Below are positions 39,747-52,253 of a DNA stretch of 64,000 nucleotides, in pieces. Made by a program: the position numbers and the translations under genes. The DNA is from an uncultured Alphaproteobacteria bacterium. Lineage in GTDB: Bacteria; Pseudomonadota; Alphaproteobacteria; UBA6615. The stretch is taken from positions 40,256 to 104,255 of the forward strand of contig CALSML010000003.1 of NCBI GenBank assembly GCA_943787445.1, given 5' to 3'. The notes beneath the pieces are model-generated. The model was not told where the DNA came from. It saw nothing but the letters and a program-made list of their open reading frames with translations, and ran no database searches. Every line of letters starts with the position of its first letter. Positions within the stretch are counted from its first letter, which is position 1.

Positions 39747-42068
39747 CTAGTGGTCTCGCATTTCCGTCGATGAGGCCGTTTCCGTGCTCGAATTATCCCG
39801 CGGCAGAGTGATCGTGATCCGCGCGCCTGTTTCTCCGTCCCGATCGCTCAAACGCAGTGTGCCCCCATGCTGCTCGACAATCCGAGCCACAATGGCCAGA
39901 CCGAGCCCTGTCCCCTTCGATCGCGTGGTGACATAGGGTTCCGTCAACCGGTCCCGTTCCTTCACGGGCAGACCGCGCCCGTTATCTTCGATGACAATCG
40001 ACGCGTTGTTATCTGATTCGATCAAATGCAGGGAAATCTTGCCCGCGAGGTTCCCCTCACCCTCCCGACCGTCAATCGCGTCCACGGCGTTCTGAAGCAG
40101 GTTCGTAAACGCCTGGCTCAACAGGCCGGCATCAAGATTGAAGACAACATCCTTTTCCGGGAATCCGGTTTCAAAGAGGATGTCCCGATGGGCCTGCTGC
40201 TGCAAAAACACCGCTTCATGGCACAGTTTGGCCAGATTTTCAGGTTTCATCACCGGGTTCGGCATTCGGGCAAAGGACGAAAATTCGTCGACCATGCGGC
40301 CGATATCACCCACCTGTCGCACAATCGTATCGGTGCATTGCTCGAAAATTTCAGGGTCGGTCACGATTTCCTTCAGATATTTTCGTTTCAGGCGTTCGGC
40401 CGACAACTGGATCGGAGTCAGAGGGTTCTTGATCTCATGTGCGATACGTCTCGCCACGTCTGCCCAGGCTGCTGTGCGCTGCGCCGATTGCAACTCGGTT
40501 ACATCATCGAAGGTGACCACAAAACCGATGACATCCTGTTTGGCGTCGCGCTCCGCCGCAATGCGGACATGGAGCGTGCGCACGCCATCGCCTGTTTCAA
40601 CACTGATCTCGTCTTCGACCAATCGGCTCGGGTCCGCCACGGCGCGTTCGACAAGCCCGGCGAATTCCGGCACTGAAACCGTCAGCGGTCGCCCCATGAT
40701 CTCTTCCAGTCGAACCCCCAGCAATTCGATCGCGGGCGGATTGGGCAAATTTACGCGCCCGGACCTGTCCAGACCTATCACCCCGGCCGAGACACCGGCC
40801 AGCACGGCTTCGGTAAACCTTCGACGATCCTCAAGCTGACGATTGGCTTCTGTCAGTTCACCGCGCTGTCCGTCGAGTTGCCGCGTCATCCGGTTGAACG
40901 CCCGGGTCAGCATCCCGATTTCATCATCCGACCGTGATGCCTCGTCCAACCGCACACTGAGATTTCCCGAACGCACCATTTCCGTGGCATGTACGAGATT
41001 CGCGATATGCCGAGACAGACGGTTGGCAAAGCCCAGCCCCACACCAACTGCGGTCAACAGCAACAGGAGCGTCACAATGACGAAAATTGCCGCAAGTTCG
41101 AGTTCCAGCCGCGACCGCCTGGTTTCCGCCTGAGCATATTCATTGGCTGCGCGTTTCGTGGTCTCTCGATAGCGCAACACATTCGGGTCGATGAACCGCC
41201 CCACATAGAGAAACACCTGCGGCCGGACATTCAGTCCCACCAGCGCCCGCACACGATCCTCGTTCTCGCTGGTCAGGATGACCGGCTGGCCATTTGCCGC
41301 ATCAGCAACCGCGAGCGGGGGTGGAATGTCGAACAGCAGCGAGGATGTGAACCCCGCGCTCGCGATCACCCGCCCATTCTGATCAAACAGGACGGCCCCG
41401 GGAATCGATCGCTTCGAGGCTTCATCCTCAATGATCTGTCTGGCCCGCTGGCTGTCGACTCCAAAACCCGGCCAGACACGGTTGAGTTCGTCGGCCATGG
41501 CCAAAGCATCGGAGCGAATGGATTCCCGGTGTTCATTCAGATAGGCCTCGGAGACAAGAACCGAACTTTCCACCGCTTCGCGAACACGTTCACTGAACCA
41601 GTTCTCGATCACAAGATTGAAGAACAGGGACGCCAGAATCGCGACCAGGATGGCGGGCGATATCGCAACGACTGAGAACAGGCCAACCAGCCGGACATGC
41701 AGACGCGCACCGGCCAGGCCCGCGCGCCGTTGCGCCCACATACGGACTAGCCCCAGACTGACGGCAACCCCCAATGCCAGGACCAGAGCCAGATCGACAA
41801 TCAAAAACACGAACAGGGCGTCTTCGCCCATGCCAAAGGTCGTATTGCCAGTCAGCGCAAAAAACGTTCCCAGCCCGAAGGCTACAGCGCAAACCATCAG
41901 GACAATGGCAACCCGGCGTCCCAGACCAGCCCGCTGGCCCCGCGACACGATATTGCGCAACAGACCGGGCTTTCGCACCACCGACCCGCCGGCAAATTCA
42001 GTGGGAGAGTCGGAGGTCACAAAGAGCCCACGGCGTTCTGTTTTATTGGGGGTTATCTCGTCGCTCAT
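39747..42068 (-). CDS. ntrY: Sensor histidine kinase NtrY
   Basis: TM region, HAMP, PAS, RRIAHEIKNPLTPIQLSAERLKRKY, ATPase domain. Confidence 0.93.
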   Translation of the reverse strand: MSDEITPNKTERRGLFVTSDSPTEFAGGSVVRKPGLLRNIVSRGQRAGLGRRVAIVLMVCAVAFGLGTFFALTGNTTFGMGEDALFVFLIVDLALVLALGVAVSLGLVRMWAQRRAGLAGARLHVRLVGLFSVVAISPAILVAILASLFFNLVIENWFSERVREAVESSVLVSEAYLNEHRESIRSDALAMADELNRVWPGFGVDSQRARQIIEDEASKRSIPGAVLFDQNGRVIASAGFTSSLLFDIPPPLAVADAANGQPVILTSENEDRVRALVGLNVRPQVFLYVGRFIDPNVLRYRETTKRAANEYAQAETRRSRLELELAAIFVIVTLLLLLTAVGVGLGFANRLSRHIANLVHATEMVRSGNLSVRLDEASRSDDEIGMLTRAFNRMTRQLDGQRGELTEANRQLEDRRRFTEAVLAGVSAGVIGLDRSGRVNLPNPPAIELLGVRLEEIMGRPLTVSVPEFAGLVERAVADPSRLVEDEISVETGDGVRTLHVRIAAERDAKQDVIGFVVTFDDVTELQSAQRTAAWADVARRIAHEIKNPLTPIQLSAERLKRKYLKEIVTDPEIFEQCTDTIVRQVGDIGRMVDEFSSFARMPNPVMKPENLAKLCHEAVFLQQQAHRDILFETGFPEKDVVFNLDAGLLSQAFTNLLQNAVDAIDGREGEGNLAGKISLHLIESDNNASIVIEDNGRGLPVKERDRLTEPYVTTRSKGTGLGLAIVARIVEQHGGTLRLSDRDGETGARITITLPRDNSSTETASSTEMRDH

Positions 42069-42138
42069 AAGATGCTCGATAACACGTGTGCGATTCCCGC
42101 TTCGATGCCAGGCAAGACGTCGATCGGCGCACCGGGCC

Positions 42139-43587
42139 TTATTTTACGCCGCGCACAACATCAATGTCTAACTCGCGGATTTTCTTGCGTAATGTATTGC
42201 GGTTGAGGCCCAATAAGCTGGCCGCCTGCAACTGATTTCCCCGCGTTGCCTCGAGAGCGAGAGTAATCAGGGGACGTTCCATCTCGTGCAGAATACGGCC
42301 ATAGAGACCGGCAGCCGGCAGACCATCGCGATGCGCCGAGAAATAGTTCCGCAGATGACGTTCAATCGAGTCCGAAAGGGATTCCTCGTCCGCCCGTTCC
42401 TCTGCCGCTGTTCCCGGGGACGCATGCGCCAGTTCAGCTTCGATCAGATCAACATTGATCGCATCCTGACTGTAGAGGGCCGACAGGCGCTGGATCAGAT
42501 TTTCCAGCTCACGCACATTGCCGGGCCAGCGGTAATCCTGCAGACGGCTCATGGCCTCGGGAACGAAGGTCTTGATCGGCATACCCTCAGCTTCCGCCTG
42601 GGAGAGAAAATGCGCGACCAGTTCCGGTATATCCTCGGCGCGCTCGCGCAGCGGCGGGATACGCACCGGCACAACATTCAACCTGTAGTACAGATCCTCG
42701 CGAAACAATCCCTGCCGGACCGCTGAACGAAGGTCACGATGGGTTGCGGCAATAATACGAACATTTGTTGAAATCGGAATTCGCCCGCCAACCGTGGTGT
42801 ACTCCCCCTCCTGCAACACCCGAAGCAGCCGGGTCTGCGCCTCGATCGGCATGTCACCAATTTCATCGAGAAAGAGCGTGCCACCCTCGGCCTGTTCGAA
42901 ACGCCCCGCATACCGGTTTGTGGCTCCGGTAAACGCGCCCTTCTCATGACCGAAGAGCTCACTCTCAATCAATTCACGTGGAATCGCGGCCATGTTGATC
43001 GCGACAAACGGGCCAAAACGCCGTTTTCCGTAATCATGCAATGCTCGTGCAACCAGTTCCTTACCCGTGCCCGATTCCCCGGTGACCATCACGGTCAGGT
43101 CTGTGTTCATCAGCCGGGCGAGAATCCGGTAGATATCCTGCATGGCCGCAGAGCGCCCGATCAGCGGAAGTTCTTCCTCTTCGGCTGCACGGAGTGCGCT
43201 GTCAGCCGTTCGTGGTGCTTCCTTTTCGGCAAGGGCGCGCTGCACCACCTCAACGACCTCTTTCAGGTCAAAGGGCTTTGGCAGATATTCAAAAGCGCCG
43301 CGCTCTGTGGCCCGAACAGCCGTCAGCAACGTGTTCTGGGCACTCATCACGATGATGCGCAAATCAGGCCGAATTTTCCGGATGCGCGGAATCAGGTCGA
43401 GACCATTTTCATCCGGCATCACGACATCGGTGATGACCAGATCACCATCCCCGTCGCTTATCCAGCGCCAGAGATTGACCGCTGTTCCCGTTGTCCGCAC
43501 TTCATGTCCCGCACGTCCGAGCGCCTGACTGAGCACCGTGCGGATACTGCGATCATCATCCGCGATGAGAATTGTCGACGGGCTCAT
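42139..43587 (-). CDS. ntrC: Nitrogen regulation response regulator NtrC
   Basis: [33 protein letters not shown]...[15 protein letters not shown]...; Fis-type HTH at C-terminus. Confidence 0.95.
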   Translation of the reverse strand: MSPSTILIADDDRSIRTVLSQALGRAGHEVRTTGTAVNLWRWISDGDGDLVITDVVMPDENGLDLIPRIRKIRPDLRIIVMSAQNTLLTAVRATERGAFEYLPKPFDLKEVVEVVQRALAEKEAPRTADSALRAAEEEELPLIGRSAAMQDIYRILARLMNTDLTVMVTGESGTGKELVARALHDYGKRRFGPFVAINMAAIPRELIESELFGHEKGAFTGATNRYAGRFEQAEGGTLFLDEIGDMPIEAQTRLLRVLQEGEYTTVGGRIPISTNVRIIAATHRDLRSAVRQGLFREDLYYRLNVVPVRIPPLRERAEDIPELVAHFLSQAEAEGMPIKTFVPEAMSRLQDYRWPGNVRELENLIQRLSALYSQDAINVDLIEAELAHASPGTAAEERADEESLSDSIERHLRNYFSAHRDGLPAAGLYGRILHEMERPLITLALEATRGNQLQAASLLGLNRNTLRKKIRELDIDVVRGVK

Positions 43588-44705
43588 TGTTCCTGACCTT
43601 CCGAACTCAGATCGACAGGCAGCATGACCTTGAAGGCAGCGCCCCTATCATCACTTTCCAGATCGACTACGCCCCCATGATCTCCAACCAGTTTGGCAAC
43701 CAGCGCGAGCCCCAGTCCGGTTCCATTGGTCTTTGTCGTCACAAAGGGATCGAACAGATAGGGCTGAACATCGAACGGCACCCCACTTCCATTGTCGCGG
43801 ACGGTGATTTCGATGGGCAGGTCAACACGCTCCCCGCTTCCCGGAATGGCCAGTCGAAGACCATGACGAAATCGTGTTTCTAGCGAAATAACCCCATGCG
43901 CCTCGTCAACAGCTTCGCAGGCATTCTTGATCAAATTCAGAAACACCTGAATCAAATGATCACTGTTCCCGAGAACCATTGGAAGAGATGGGTCGAAAGA
44001 CACATCAAAGGTTACGTGACGTCCGAAACCGTTCTCGGCGATCTTCTTCACGCGATCGAGCACTTCATGGATGTTGACTGCCGAGCGTTCGAGATGCCGT
44101 TCATCGGAAAAGGCTTCCATGCGATTGACCAGTGCAACGATGCGATCTGCTTCATCACAAATAAGCTGTGTGAGTTCGCGGCCCCCCTCATCCGTTCCAT
44201 CTTCAAGCAGCTGTGCTGCACCGCGAATACCCGAAAGTGGGTTCTTCACTTCATGGGCCAGCATCGAAGCCATGGCGGTCACCGAGCGCGCAGCACCCCG
44301 ATGCACCAGCTGCCTGTCGATATGCTGCGCCAGGGTCTGTTCATGCAGACTGAGAACCAGAACCCCGGATCCGTCAAAGCCCGGCTGCGCCTGAACGGAC
44401 ACCTCGCGCTCCTCGAATCTCGCGCCGCCGAGCCGTATGCTTCGCTCCGCATAGCTGGCACCGGCCATCCGGGCCTTCTCGATGATGAAAAACAGCGGAT
44501 TGTCCGGGGACACCAATTCCTGCAGCGGAGACCCGACCAGAATATGCGCGCCCATCCCGAACATGTGCTCGGCGGCGTAGTTCACATATTGAATCATGTT
44601 GTCTTCCCCGATTGCGATAACCGCATCACCAAGGAGATTGAGCACGGACCAGGGATCAACCGACAACGTGTCCTGCAATGCCAGCGCGTCGTCAGCTGTG
44701 CTCAT
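43584..44705 (-). CDS. ntrB: Nitrogen regulation sensor kinase NtrB
   Basis: [25 protein letters not shown], ATPase domain; 4-bp overlap with ntrC. Confidence 0.94.
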   Translation of the reverse strand: MSTADDALALQDTLSVDPWSVLNLLGDAVIAIGEDNMIQYVNYAAEHMFGMGAHILVGSPLQELVSPDNPLFFIIEKARMAGASYAERSIRLGGARFEEREVSVQAQPGFDGSGVLVLSLHEQTLAQHIDRQLVHRGAARSVTAMASMLAHEVKNPLSGIRGAAQLLEDGTDEGGRELTQLICDEADRIVALVNRMEAFSDERHLERSAVNIHEVLDRVKKIAENGFGRHVTFDVSFDPSLPMVLGNSDHLIQVFLNLIKNACEAVDEAHGVISLETRFRHGLRLAIPGSGERVDLPIEITVRDNGSGVPFDVQPYLFDPFVTTKTNGTGLGLALVAKLVGDHGGVVDLESDDRGAAFKVMLPVDLSSEGQEQ

Positions 44706-45706
44706 TTGCTGACTACCAATGCCGTCATCTCGCGAAAACGAACCAGCTCCTGCGCGATTACGGCAGGATCAAGCGTGTTGTTCACCACATCGCGAAATTC
44801 CGCGGCACCGGGCACGCCGGTCAGGTACCAGCCAATATGCTTGCGTGCATTGCGGATGCCCACATTCGCACCGTAGAGGGTCATCATGTCCTCAAGGTGC
44901 TCCCGCATGATCGACCAGCGCTGCAGCAGATCTGGCTCTTCGCGTTTCTCGCCTGTTGCAAGATAGTGCGCGACATCGCCGGGAAGCCAGGGTCGACCCT
45001 GTGCAGCGCGCCCGATCATGATGGCATCCGCGCCGGTCGTGCGCAGACAGGATACGGCATCTTCCGGGCTGCGAATGTCGCCATTGGCGATCAGCGGCAC
45101 CGAAACGGCATCTTTCACTCCCGCAATGAAATTCCAGTCGGCCGTGCCCGTATAAAAATCGCAGCGCGTACGTCCGTGCACGGTCAGCATCCGGACACCG
45201 ACATCTTCAGCAATCCGTGCCAGCTCGACCGCATTTCGGCTGTATTCATCCCATCCGGTCCGCATTTTGACGGTCACTGGTACTTCAACAGCGCCAACAA
45301 CGGCCTGCATGATCGCTTTGGCCAGTGGCACATCGCGCATAAGAGCCGAACCGGTTGCCTTGCGTACAACCTTCTTGGCCGGACAGCCGAAATTGATATC
45401 GATCAGTTCGGCACCGCGGTCGACGGCCAGTTTGGCAGCCTCGCCCATGATATCCGGCTCGGTCCCTGCCAATTGTATGGAAACCGGGCGCGACCCTGCA
45501 TCAAACAGCATACGGCGCGCAGATTGCCGGGATTCCCGCAGCATTTCCTTGCTGGCCACCATTTCCGAGACGACCAGCCCAACCCCGTATCGCGCAGCAA
45601 GCTTGCGAAACGGAAGGTCACTCACGCCTGACATTGGCGCCAACACGACTCGGTTCGGAATCGTAACCGGACCAACTTCCAATGGCTGATAAATGATCGC
45701 AGACAT
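44702..45706 (-). CDS. dusB: tRNA-dihydrouridine synthase DusB (NifR3)
   Basis: LAPMSGVSDLPFRKLAARYG...INFGCPAKKVVRKATGSALMRD. Confidence 0.94.
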   Translation of the reverse strand: MSAIIYQPLEVGPVTIPNRVVLAPMSGVSDLPFRKLAARYGVGLVVSEMVASKEMLRESRQSARRMLFDAGSRPVSIQLAGTEPDIMGEAAKLAVDRGAELIDINFGCPAKKVVRKATGSALMRDVPLAKAIMQAVVGAVEVPVTVKMRTGWDEYSRNAVELARIAEDVGVRMLTVHGRTRCDFYTGTADWNFIAGVKDAVSVPLIANGDIRSPEDAVSCLRTTGADAIMIGRAAQGRPWLPGDVAHYLATGEKREEPDLLQRWSIMREHLEDMMTLYGANVGIRNARKHIGWYLTGVPGAAEFRDVVNNTLDPAVIAQELVRFREMTALVVSK

Positions 45707-45795
45707 AATGACTAAATATTGCGCAACAAATCTGGCTGTCTAACTAATGAGCAGTATAGGCTGAATTGTGCACCGCAACAAGCCCTTGGAGCAAA

Positions 45796-46608
45796 CTAGG
45801 ACAGCACAACATCCGTAACGAATTTGACGCCCGGAAATGCCAGCGTCATCAAAAGATAGATCATCAACACCAGACGCGTGGCGGTACGCCCTCGCAGGCC
45901 GCTGCTCCTCTGCATCACAAGCAAACCGCCAAGAACCACGAAGGCCGTGATGGACAGGGTCGTTTTGTGATCCAGGGCCATCAATGATCCAGCGATATAG
46001 AATTGTGTCGCCATTCCAGACAGAAGCCCGAGACCGAGGACAATCTCGGCAGCGGTCAGCAGGCCAAATTGCGCAGCCTCACCATCCGAAACGGCCGGAA
46101 GACCGGCGACAAGATGTGACGTTTTGCGGGATCGCAATGCCCGTTCCTTCAGCCAAACGCCTAATGCAGCAGTCGCAGCAACGGTAATCAGCGCATAGGT
46201 CACCACCGAAACGCCAATATGCAACTGCAACCAGACAGTCATCGACTCCCCGGCGACAGCCCGATCCGGGACCGACGACCACAACAGCGCGATCACCGAC
46301 AAAATGACCAGATAGGGCAGAAGGAGCGGACGCAGCTTTCGTATGGAACCGGAAATCAGACACAGGACGAAGTAGACGAGCATGGTCGAAGCCACGATGG
46401 TCCACAAAGTTGCACTGAACCCGGATTGCCAAAGCCCTCTGCCGGCCGAAATCTGCAATGCAATGGGACCAACCGTTGCCACGCCCAGCAACAGCCAAAA
46501 CAATCGCCCCTCCCCCTGACCGGTCTCATCCTGTCGCGGGGCCGGCCAGAACGCGGCCGGCAGGAGAGTCAGCAGAGCTGCAATTCCGAATATGATTGAA
46601 CCGTTCAT
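45796..46608 (-). CDS. CcsA/YpjD-like cytochrome c assembly-type membrane protein
   Basis: Eight or more TM segments; WLQLHIGVSVVTYALITVAATAALGVWLKERALRS. Confidence 0.6.
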   Translation of the reverse strand: MNGSIIFGIAALLTLLPAAFWPAPRQDETGQGEGRLFWLLLGVATVGPIALQISAGRGLWQSGFSATLWTIVASTMLVYFVLCLISGSIRKLRPLLLPYLVILSVIALLWSSVPDRAVAGESMTVWLQLHIGVSVVTYALITVAATAALGVWLKERALRSRKTSHLVAGLPAVSDGEAAQFGLLTAAEIVLGLGLLSGMATQFYIAGSLMALDHKTTLSITAFVVLGGLLVMQRSSGLRGRTATRLVLMIYLLMTLAFPGVKFVTDVVLS

Positions 46609-46735
46609 GCCCGCATCATAGTCGCGCTTGTGCGGCGGGTCACTTTCCAAGACAGGTTGTGCCCTTCTCTGCCTTGGCAAGGTGGAAGCAGGCGGCTAAC
46701 GTGCCGCCGAACTCAGATTTCCGTGAGGATCGCGC

Positions 46736-47894
46736 GTGACGGAAACCGTAGCCCTTGTGGTCGCAGCTGGACGCGGAACCCGCATGTCCGGCAACGTCCC
46801 CAAACAGTACCGCCAGCTTGCCGGTCAGGCCGTCCTGCGTCGGACGCTCAGCGCGTTCGTATCCCACCCGGCCATATCCCGGGTCTGTCCCGTCATTCAT
46901 CGCGACGACAACGAAAGCTTCACCGCAGCCAGTCTTGGTCTTGATCTTGATGCCCCCATCCATGGCGGTGAAACCCGACAGGATTCTGTGCGGTTGGGCC
47001 TGGAGCATCTTGCGCATTCTGGCGCACCGGACAGAGTGCTGATCCATGACGGCGCACGGCCTTTCGTGCCCGCAAGCCTGATTGATCAGGTGATCGGGTC
47101 TCTCGACCGGGCCGAAGCGACGATCCCGGCACTCGATGTACACGACACCCTCAAACGCATGGACGGTTCCCAAATTGGCGAAACCGTTGAACGGGCGGGC
47201 CTTGTCCGTGCCCAGACCCCGCAGGGGTTTCATTTCAAATCCATCCTCGAAGCCCATCGCGCCTTTGCGGAGCTTTCGCTCACCGATGACGCTGCCGTCG
47301 CGGAAAAATTTGGGATCAACGTCATGACCGTTCCCGGTGTGGAAGAGAACATCAAGATTACCCGCGATGAAGACCTCGAACGCGCTGCGTTCTGGCTGCA
47401 GGCCAAGCGAGAAACCCGTGTGGGTTCGGGTTTCGATGTGCACAAATTTGACACCGGAAAAAATGTGCGTCTTGGAGGCATTGATATTCCCCACGACCAA
47501 AGTCTCGCCGGGCATTCCGACGCTGACGTGGCCTTGCACGCGCTCACCGACGCGCTTCTCGGCGCCCTGGGTGACGGTGACATCGGCGCGCATTTCCCGC
47601 CCAGTGATGCCCCAATGGCAGGGCGCGGATTCATCCCAGTTTCTCAAACATGCCCATGACCTGCTGCTCGAACGCGGCGGGCAACTGACCCATGCCGATC
47701 TGACGATCATTTGTGAACGCCCCAAAATCGGGCCACATCGGGGCGCCATGCGGACACGTATTGCCGAAATCATGGGCGTTGCCGAAGGACGGATTTCGGT
47801 CAAGGCCACCACAACCGAAGGCCTGGGCTTTACCGGACGCGCCGAGGGCATCGCCGCCCAGGCCACTGTCACCGTGAGCGTAAACAGATCATGA
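46736..47894 (+). CDS. ispDF: Bifunctional IspD/IspF, split by +1 base near 47609
   Basis: [34 protein letters not shown]... + [11 protein letters not shown]...[35 protein letters not shown]; resumes in another frame as [15 protein letters not shown]... Confidence 0.93.
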
Positions 47895-48394
47895 CCGAAC
47901 CCGCTACAGAAGAACCACGTCTGGCCCGTTTGCTGGCAACCTGGTTTGGTGCCGGCGATCTGCCAGGTGCACCCGGCACCTGGGGTTCCCTCGCCGCCAT
48001 TCCTTTCGCGGTCATCATTGTTCTGCTCGGCGGTCAGTATCTCCTGGCCGTCTTTGTTTTGATCGCGTTCATCGCGGGCGTCTGGGCATCCGGAAAACTC
48101 GCTGCGTTCCATCGCATGGAAGACCCCCAGCGGGTGGTGATCGACGAAGTTGCTGGGCAGTGGCTGGCAATACTGCCGGTGGCCTTCGACTGGCGCTATT
48201 ATGTCATCGCTTTTGTGCTGTTCCGCTTCCTCGACATCACCAAGCCCTGGCCGCTGAAAAATTTCGAACGCATGCCCGGCGGTCTCGGAATCATGGCCGA
48301 TGATATCGGGGCCGGCGTCTATGCAGGCATACTGACCTGGCTGATCGCCCTTTGGCTGGGCACAGCGGGCAATATACCGACTTTGTTTGGATAG
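47891..48394 (+). CDS. pgpA: Phosphatidylglycerophosphatase A
   Basis: [30 protein letters not shown]...[14 protein letters not shown]. Confidence 0.92.
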   Translation: MTEPATEEPRLARLLATWFGAGDLPGAPGTWGSLAAIPFAVIIVLLGGQYLLAVFVLIAFIAGVWASGKLAAFHRMEDPQRVVIDEVAGQWLAILPVAFDWRYYVIAFVLFRFLDITKPWPLKNFERMPGGLGIMADDIGAGVYAGILTWLIALWLGTAGNIPTLFG

Positions 48395-48398
48395 ACTG

Positions 48399-48893
48399 AT
48401 GTTTGACACCCAACTGCTCACTGATGCCACCGAACTTCTCGAACTGTGCCGCCGCGCCGGCCTCAAGATTGCCACGGCAGAATCCTGTACCGGCGGTCTG
48501 ATCGCCGGGTGCCTGACAGAGATCGCCGGCTCCTCCGACATCGTGGAGCGCGGCTTCGTCACCTATTCCAACGAGGCCAAGCAGGAAATGCTCGGGGTTC
48601 CCCGAATGCTGATCAATCTGAATGGCGCTGTCAGCGAGAAGGTCGCTGTGGCCATGGCCGAAGGTGCACTCAAACACTCACTCGCCGATATTTCCGTTGC
48701 CGTAACCGGTGTCGCCGGCCCCGGTGGCGGCAGCAAGGAAAAACCCGTTGGACTGGTCCATCTGGCCTGCGCCGGACGCGGTCGCAAGACGGTGGCCATT
48801 CATCATATTTTTCCGGGTGATCGTGCGGATATCCGTGATGCCACGGTACAGACCGCTTTCTCCATGCTGCGCCGCGCCGCGACCGAGGGATAA
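48399..48893 (+). CDS. CinA C-terminal/nicotinamide-nucleotide amidohydrolase family protein
   Basis: KIATAESCTGGLIAGCLTEIAGSSDIVERGFVTYSNEAKQEMLGV...AVTGVAGPGGGSKEKPVGLVHLA. Confidence 0.92.
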   Translation: MFDTQLLTDATELLELCRRAGLKIATAESCTGGLIAGCLTEIAGSSDIVERGFVTYSNEAKQEMLGVPRMLINLNGAVSEKVAVAMAEGALKHSLADISVAVTGVAGPGGGSKEKPVGLVHLACAGRGRKTVAIHHIFPGDRADIRDATVQTAFSMLRRAATEG

Positions 48894-48908
48894 CTTCAAG
48901 AGGCCCCC

Positions 48909-49350
48909 ATGTCCGAAAAAAACACCACCGCTTTCGAAAGCCGGGACTTCTCGGCGATCTTCGATCACATTTCCATCGGTGTGCGCGACATCAAAACCGC
49001 GATGGCGTTCTACCGGCCCTGCCTGGAGGCACTCGGACTGGAAGTTGTCATGGACAAGGGGTTCGCCGTCGCCTTTGGCAATGGCACCGGACGCCAGTGG
49101 GCTCTGGGTCAGCGAACCGATCGATAAGAATCAGGCCGTCACGGCAAACAACGGTGCCCATTGCGCATTGATTGCGCCCGACCGGGCCACGGTGCGCGCC
49201 TTCTATGATGCCGCGATGGCCCATGGTGGCCGGGATGCCGGTGCCCCCGGACTGCGTCCGGAATACATTCCCACCTATTACGGGGCCTTCGTCTTCGATC
49301 CTGATGGCAACAAGGTGGAAGCAGTCTGCCGGAACGCCGAAGACGACTAG
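48909..49350 (+). CDS. VOC family (glyoxalase) protein, split by frameshift near 49100
   Basis: FDHISIGVRDIKTAMAFYRPCLEALGLEV... then, in another frame, ANNGAHCALIAPDRATVRAFYDAAMAHGGRDAGAPGLRPEY...VFDPDGNKVEAVC. Confidence 0.8.
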
Positions 49351-49816
49351 CTAGTCGTTGCCATAGAGCGCATCCGCGCGCTTCTCGAATGCGCCCACCA
49401 TGCGGGTCACGGCCTCGTGGAACAGCACGCCGATCATCTTCTCCAGGATCTTGCTGCGGAACTCGAATTCCACGAAAAAATCGACCTTACAGCCGCCGTC
49501 ATCCATCGGCAGGAAAACCCAGTGATTGCGCAGGAACTTCAGCGGCCCGTCCACATATTCCACATCGATGCGCGGCGGCGCGTCACCATTTGCAGGAACG
49601 AGGTTCACCTTTGAGGTGAAACGCTCACGAACGAGCTTGAACCCGACCACCAGATCGGACCAGACGATCTCACCGTTTTCGACGGTCTCGTCGTTTGCGG
49701 TTTCGCGCTGCGATGCACCAGGGCAGGAAGTCGGGATAGCTTTCGATATCCGCCACCAGATCGAAGATCTGGTCAGGCCGATAGGGCAGGATGCGAATTT
49801 CTTTATGTTCGGGCAC
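49351..49816 (-). CDS. RatA/COQ10-type START-like protein, split by frameshift near 49705
   Basis: GTG start at 49816: VPEHKEIRILPYRPDQIFDLVADIESYPDFLPWCIAAR...; resumes in another frame as DETVENGEIVWSDLVVGFKLVRERFTSKVNL. Confidence 0.8.
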
Positions 49817-49834
49817 GTGCTCTCGAAAACAATT

Positions 49835-50802
49835 CTATTGGGCAGCGGCCAGTTTCGCCTCGCGCGCCGCGCGCAGTTTGGCAAAGTCCTCACCCGCGTG
49901 ATAGCTCGACCGGGTCAGCGGGGTCGCAGACACCAGCAGAAACCCCTTCCCGCGCGCCATGGTGGCGTAGCCTTCGAACTCGTCCGGCGTGACGAAGCGG
50001 TCGATCCGGGCGTGTTTGGGGGTCGGCTGCAGATACTGCCCGATGGTCAGGAAATCGACATTGGCTGAGCGCAGATCGTCCATCACCTGCCCGACCTCTT
50101 CGCGGGTCTCACCCAGTCCGACCATGATACCCGATTTGGTGAAGATGGACGGGACCTGTTCCTTGATTTCGTGCAGCAGGTTCAGGCTCGTGAAGTAGCG
50201 CGAGCCCGGGCGGATCGTCGGATAGAGCCGCGGGACGGTTTCCAGATTGTGGTTGAACACATCCGACGGGCTGCCGGCCATGATCTCGATGGCACCGACC
50301 TTGTCCTTGAAATCGGGCGTCAGGATTTCGACCGTGGTCTGCGGCGCGGCATTGCGGATCGCGCGCACCACTTCGGCGAAATGCGCCGCCCCGCCATCGG
50401 CCAGATCATCCCGATCGACCGAGGTGATCACCACATGCTCAAGCCCCATTCCGCCTAGGCCAGCGCCACATTAGCGGGCTCCATGGGATCGAGTGGCTTG
50501 GGCATGCCCGTGGCCACATTGCAGAATGCACAGGCGCGCGTGCAGGTATCCCCCATGATCATGATCGTGGCGTGTTTCTTCGCCCAGCACTCGCCGATAT
50601 TCGGACAGGCCGCTTCCTCGCAGACCGTGGCGAGGTTTAGCTCACGCATCATCTTGCGGGTCTCGTGATACTCCGGGCTCGTCGGCGCTTTCACACGGAT
50701 CCAGTCTGGCTTGCGCTGAATCGGGTTGTCGGGCCGTTTCTGCTTCTCCGGATGCCGTAGTGCCGGATCGGTCTTCTTGTCGCGGATGGGTGCTGAGGTC
50801 AT
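49835..50802 (-). CDS. lipA: Lipoyl synthase LipA, split by a one-base deletion near 50453
   Basis: [34 protein letters not shown] + [32 protein letters not shown]... Confidence 0.95.
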
Positions 50803-50805
50803 AGG

Positions 50806-52218
50806 CTAGAAGTGGATCGTGCGCCCGTAAGCGTCAAGTACGGATTCATGCATCATCTCGCTCAGGGTAGGATGCGGGAACACGGTGTGCATCAGTTCCT
50901 GCTCCGTCGTCTCCAGGGTCTTGGCCACGCTGTAGCCCTGAATCAGTTCCGTCACCTCGGCGCCGATCATATGCGCACCGAGCAATTCGCCGGTCTCGGT
51001 GTCGAAGATCGTCTTGATCATGCCCTCGGGTTCGCCCAGCGCAATCGCCTTGCCGTTGCCCTGAAAAGGAAACCGCCCGACCTTGATCTTGCGTCCAGAC
51101 TCCTTGGCCCTAGCCTCGGTCATGCCGATCGAGGCGACCTGCGGATGGCAATAGGTACAGCCGGGAATGCGGCTCTTGTCCATCGGGTGGATGTCTTTCT
51201 CACCCGCGATCTTCTCGACCACGATGATGCCTTCATGGGAGGCCTTGTGCGCCAGCCACGGGCGCGCCGGCCACATCGCCGATCGCCCAGATCCCCTTTT
51301 CACCGGTCGCGCCCCATTCATCGGTTTCGATATGGGCGCGGTCCACCTTCACCTTGGTGCCTTCGAGACCGAGATTTTCCACATTACCGACGATCCCGAC
51401 GGCCATGATCACCCGTTCAGCGGTGATCTTCTCGCTCTTGCCGCCTTTCTCGATGGTGGCGGTGACACCGGACTTCTTCTTGTCCAGCGATTTCACCGTC
51501 GCGCCGGTCAGCAGCTTCATGCCCTGCTTCTCAAAGGCCTTGGCGGCCATGCCGAGATTTCCTCGTCTTCGACGGGCAACACCCGGTCGAGAACCTCGAC
51601 CACCGTCACCGCTGCGCCCAGCGTGCGATAGAAAGACGCAAACTCGATACCGATGGCCCCTGAACCGACAACCAGCAGTGACTTGGGGAAACTCTCCGGC
51701 GTCATCGCTTCCTTGTAGGTCCAGACCTGTTTTCCATCCGCTTCCAGACCCGGAATGTCGCGCGCCCGCGCGCCCGTCGCCAGAATGACGTTCTTGGCAA
51801 TCACATCAGCGACCGTCTTGCCGTCTTTCTCGACCGTCAGCTTGCGTGCGCCCTCTTTGCCGCCGGCCAGTTTCGCCCAGCCGTCGATCACCTCGACCTT
51901 GTTCTTCTTGAGCAGATATCCGACGCCCTGATTGAGCTGCTTGGCGACACCACGGGAGCGTTCCACCACCTTCTTCACATCAAACGAGACGTTGTCGGCC
52001 TTCAGGCCGTAATCGGCCGCATGGGTCATGTAGTGGTAGATTTCCGAAGTGCGCAGCAGCGCCTTGGTCGGAATGCAGCCCCAGTTCAGGCAAATCCCGC
52101 CCAGATGATTGGCTTCAATGACGACGGTTTTCAGACCCAGCTGGGATGCGCGGATCGCCGCGACATAGCCACCAGGCCCACCACCAACGATCGCCAGATC
52201 GAATTTCTTTTCGGCCAT
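50806..52218 (-). CDS. lpd: Dihydrolipoyl dehydrogenase (E3), split into three frames (breaks near 51548 and 51275)
   Basis: KFDLAIVGGGPGGYVAAIRASQLGLKTVVIEANHLGGICLNWGCIPTKALL...; C-terminal HPTLSEMMHESVLDAYGR. Confidence 0.95.
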
Positions 52219-52253
52219 GAAATTTCCCTTCGGAATTTGGCAGTCGGAAGAGT

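Noticed and set aside
46640-48562. 640-aa minus-strand ORF
   Set aside because: Shadow ORF opposite ispDF-pgpA, with low-complexity composition and no recognisable domain; the plus-strand genes are clear.
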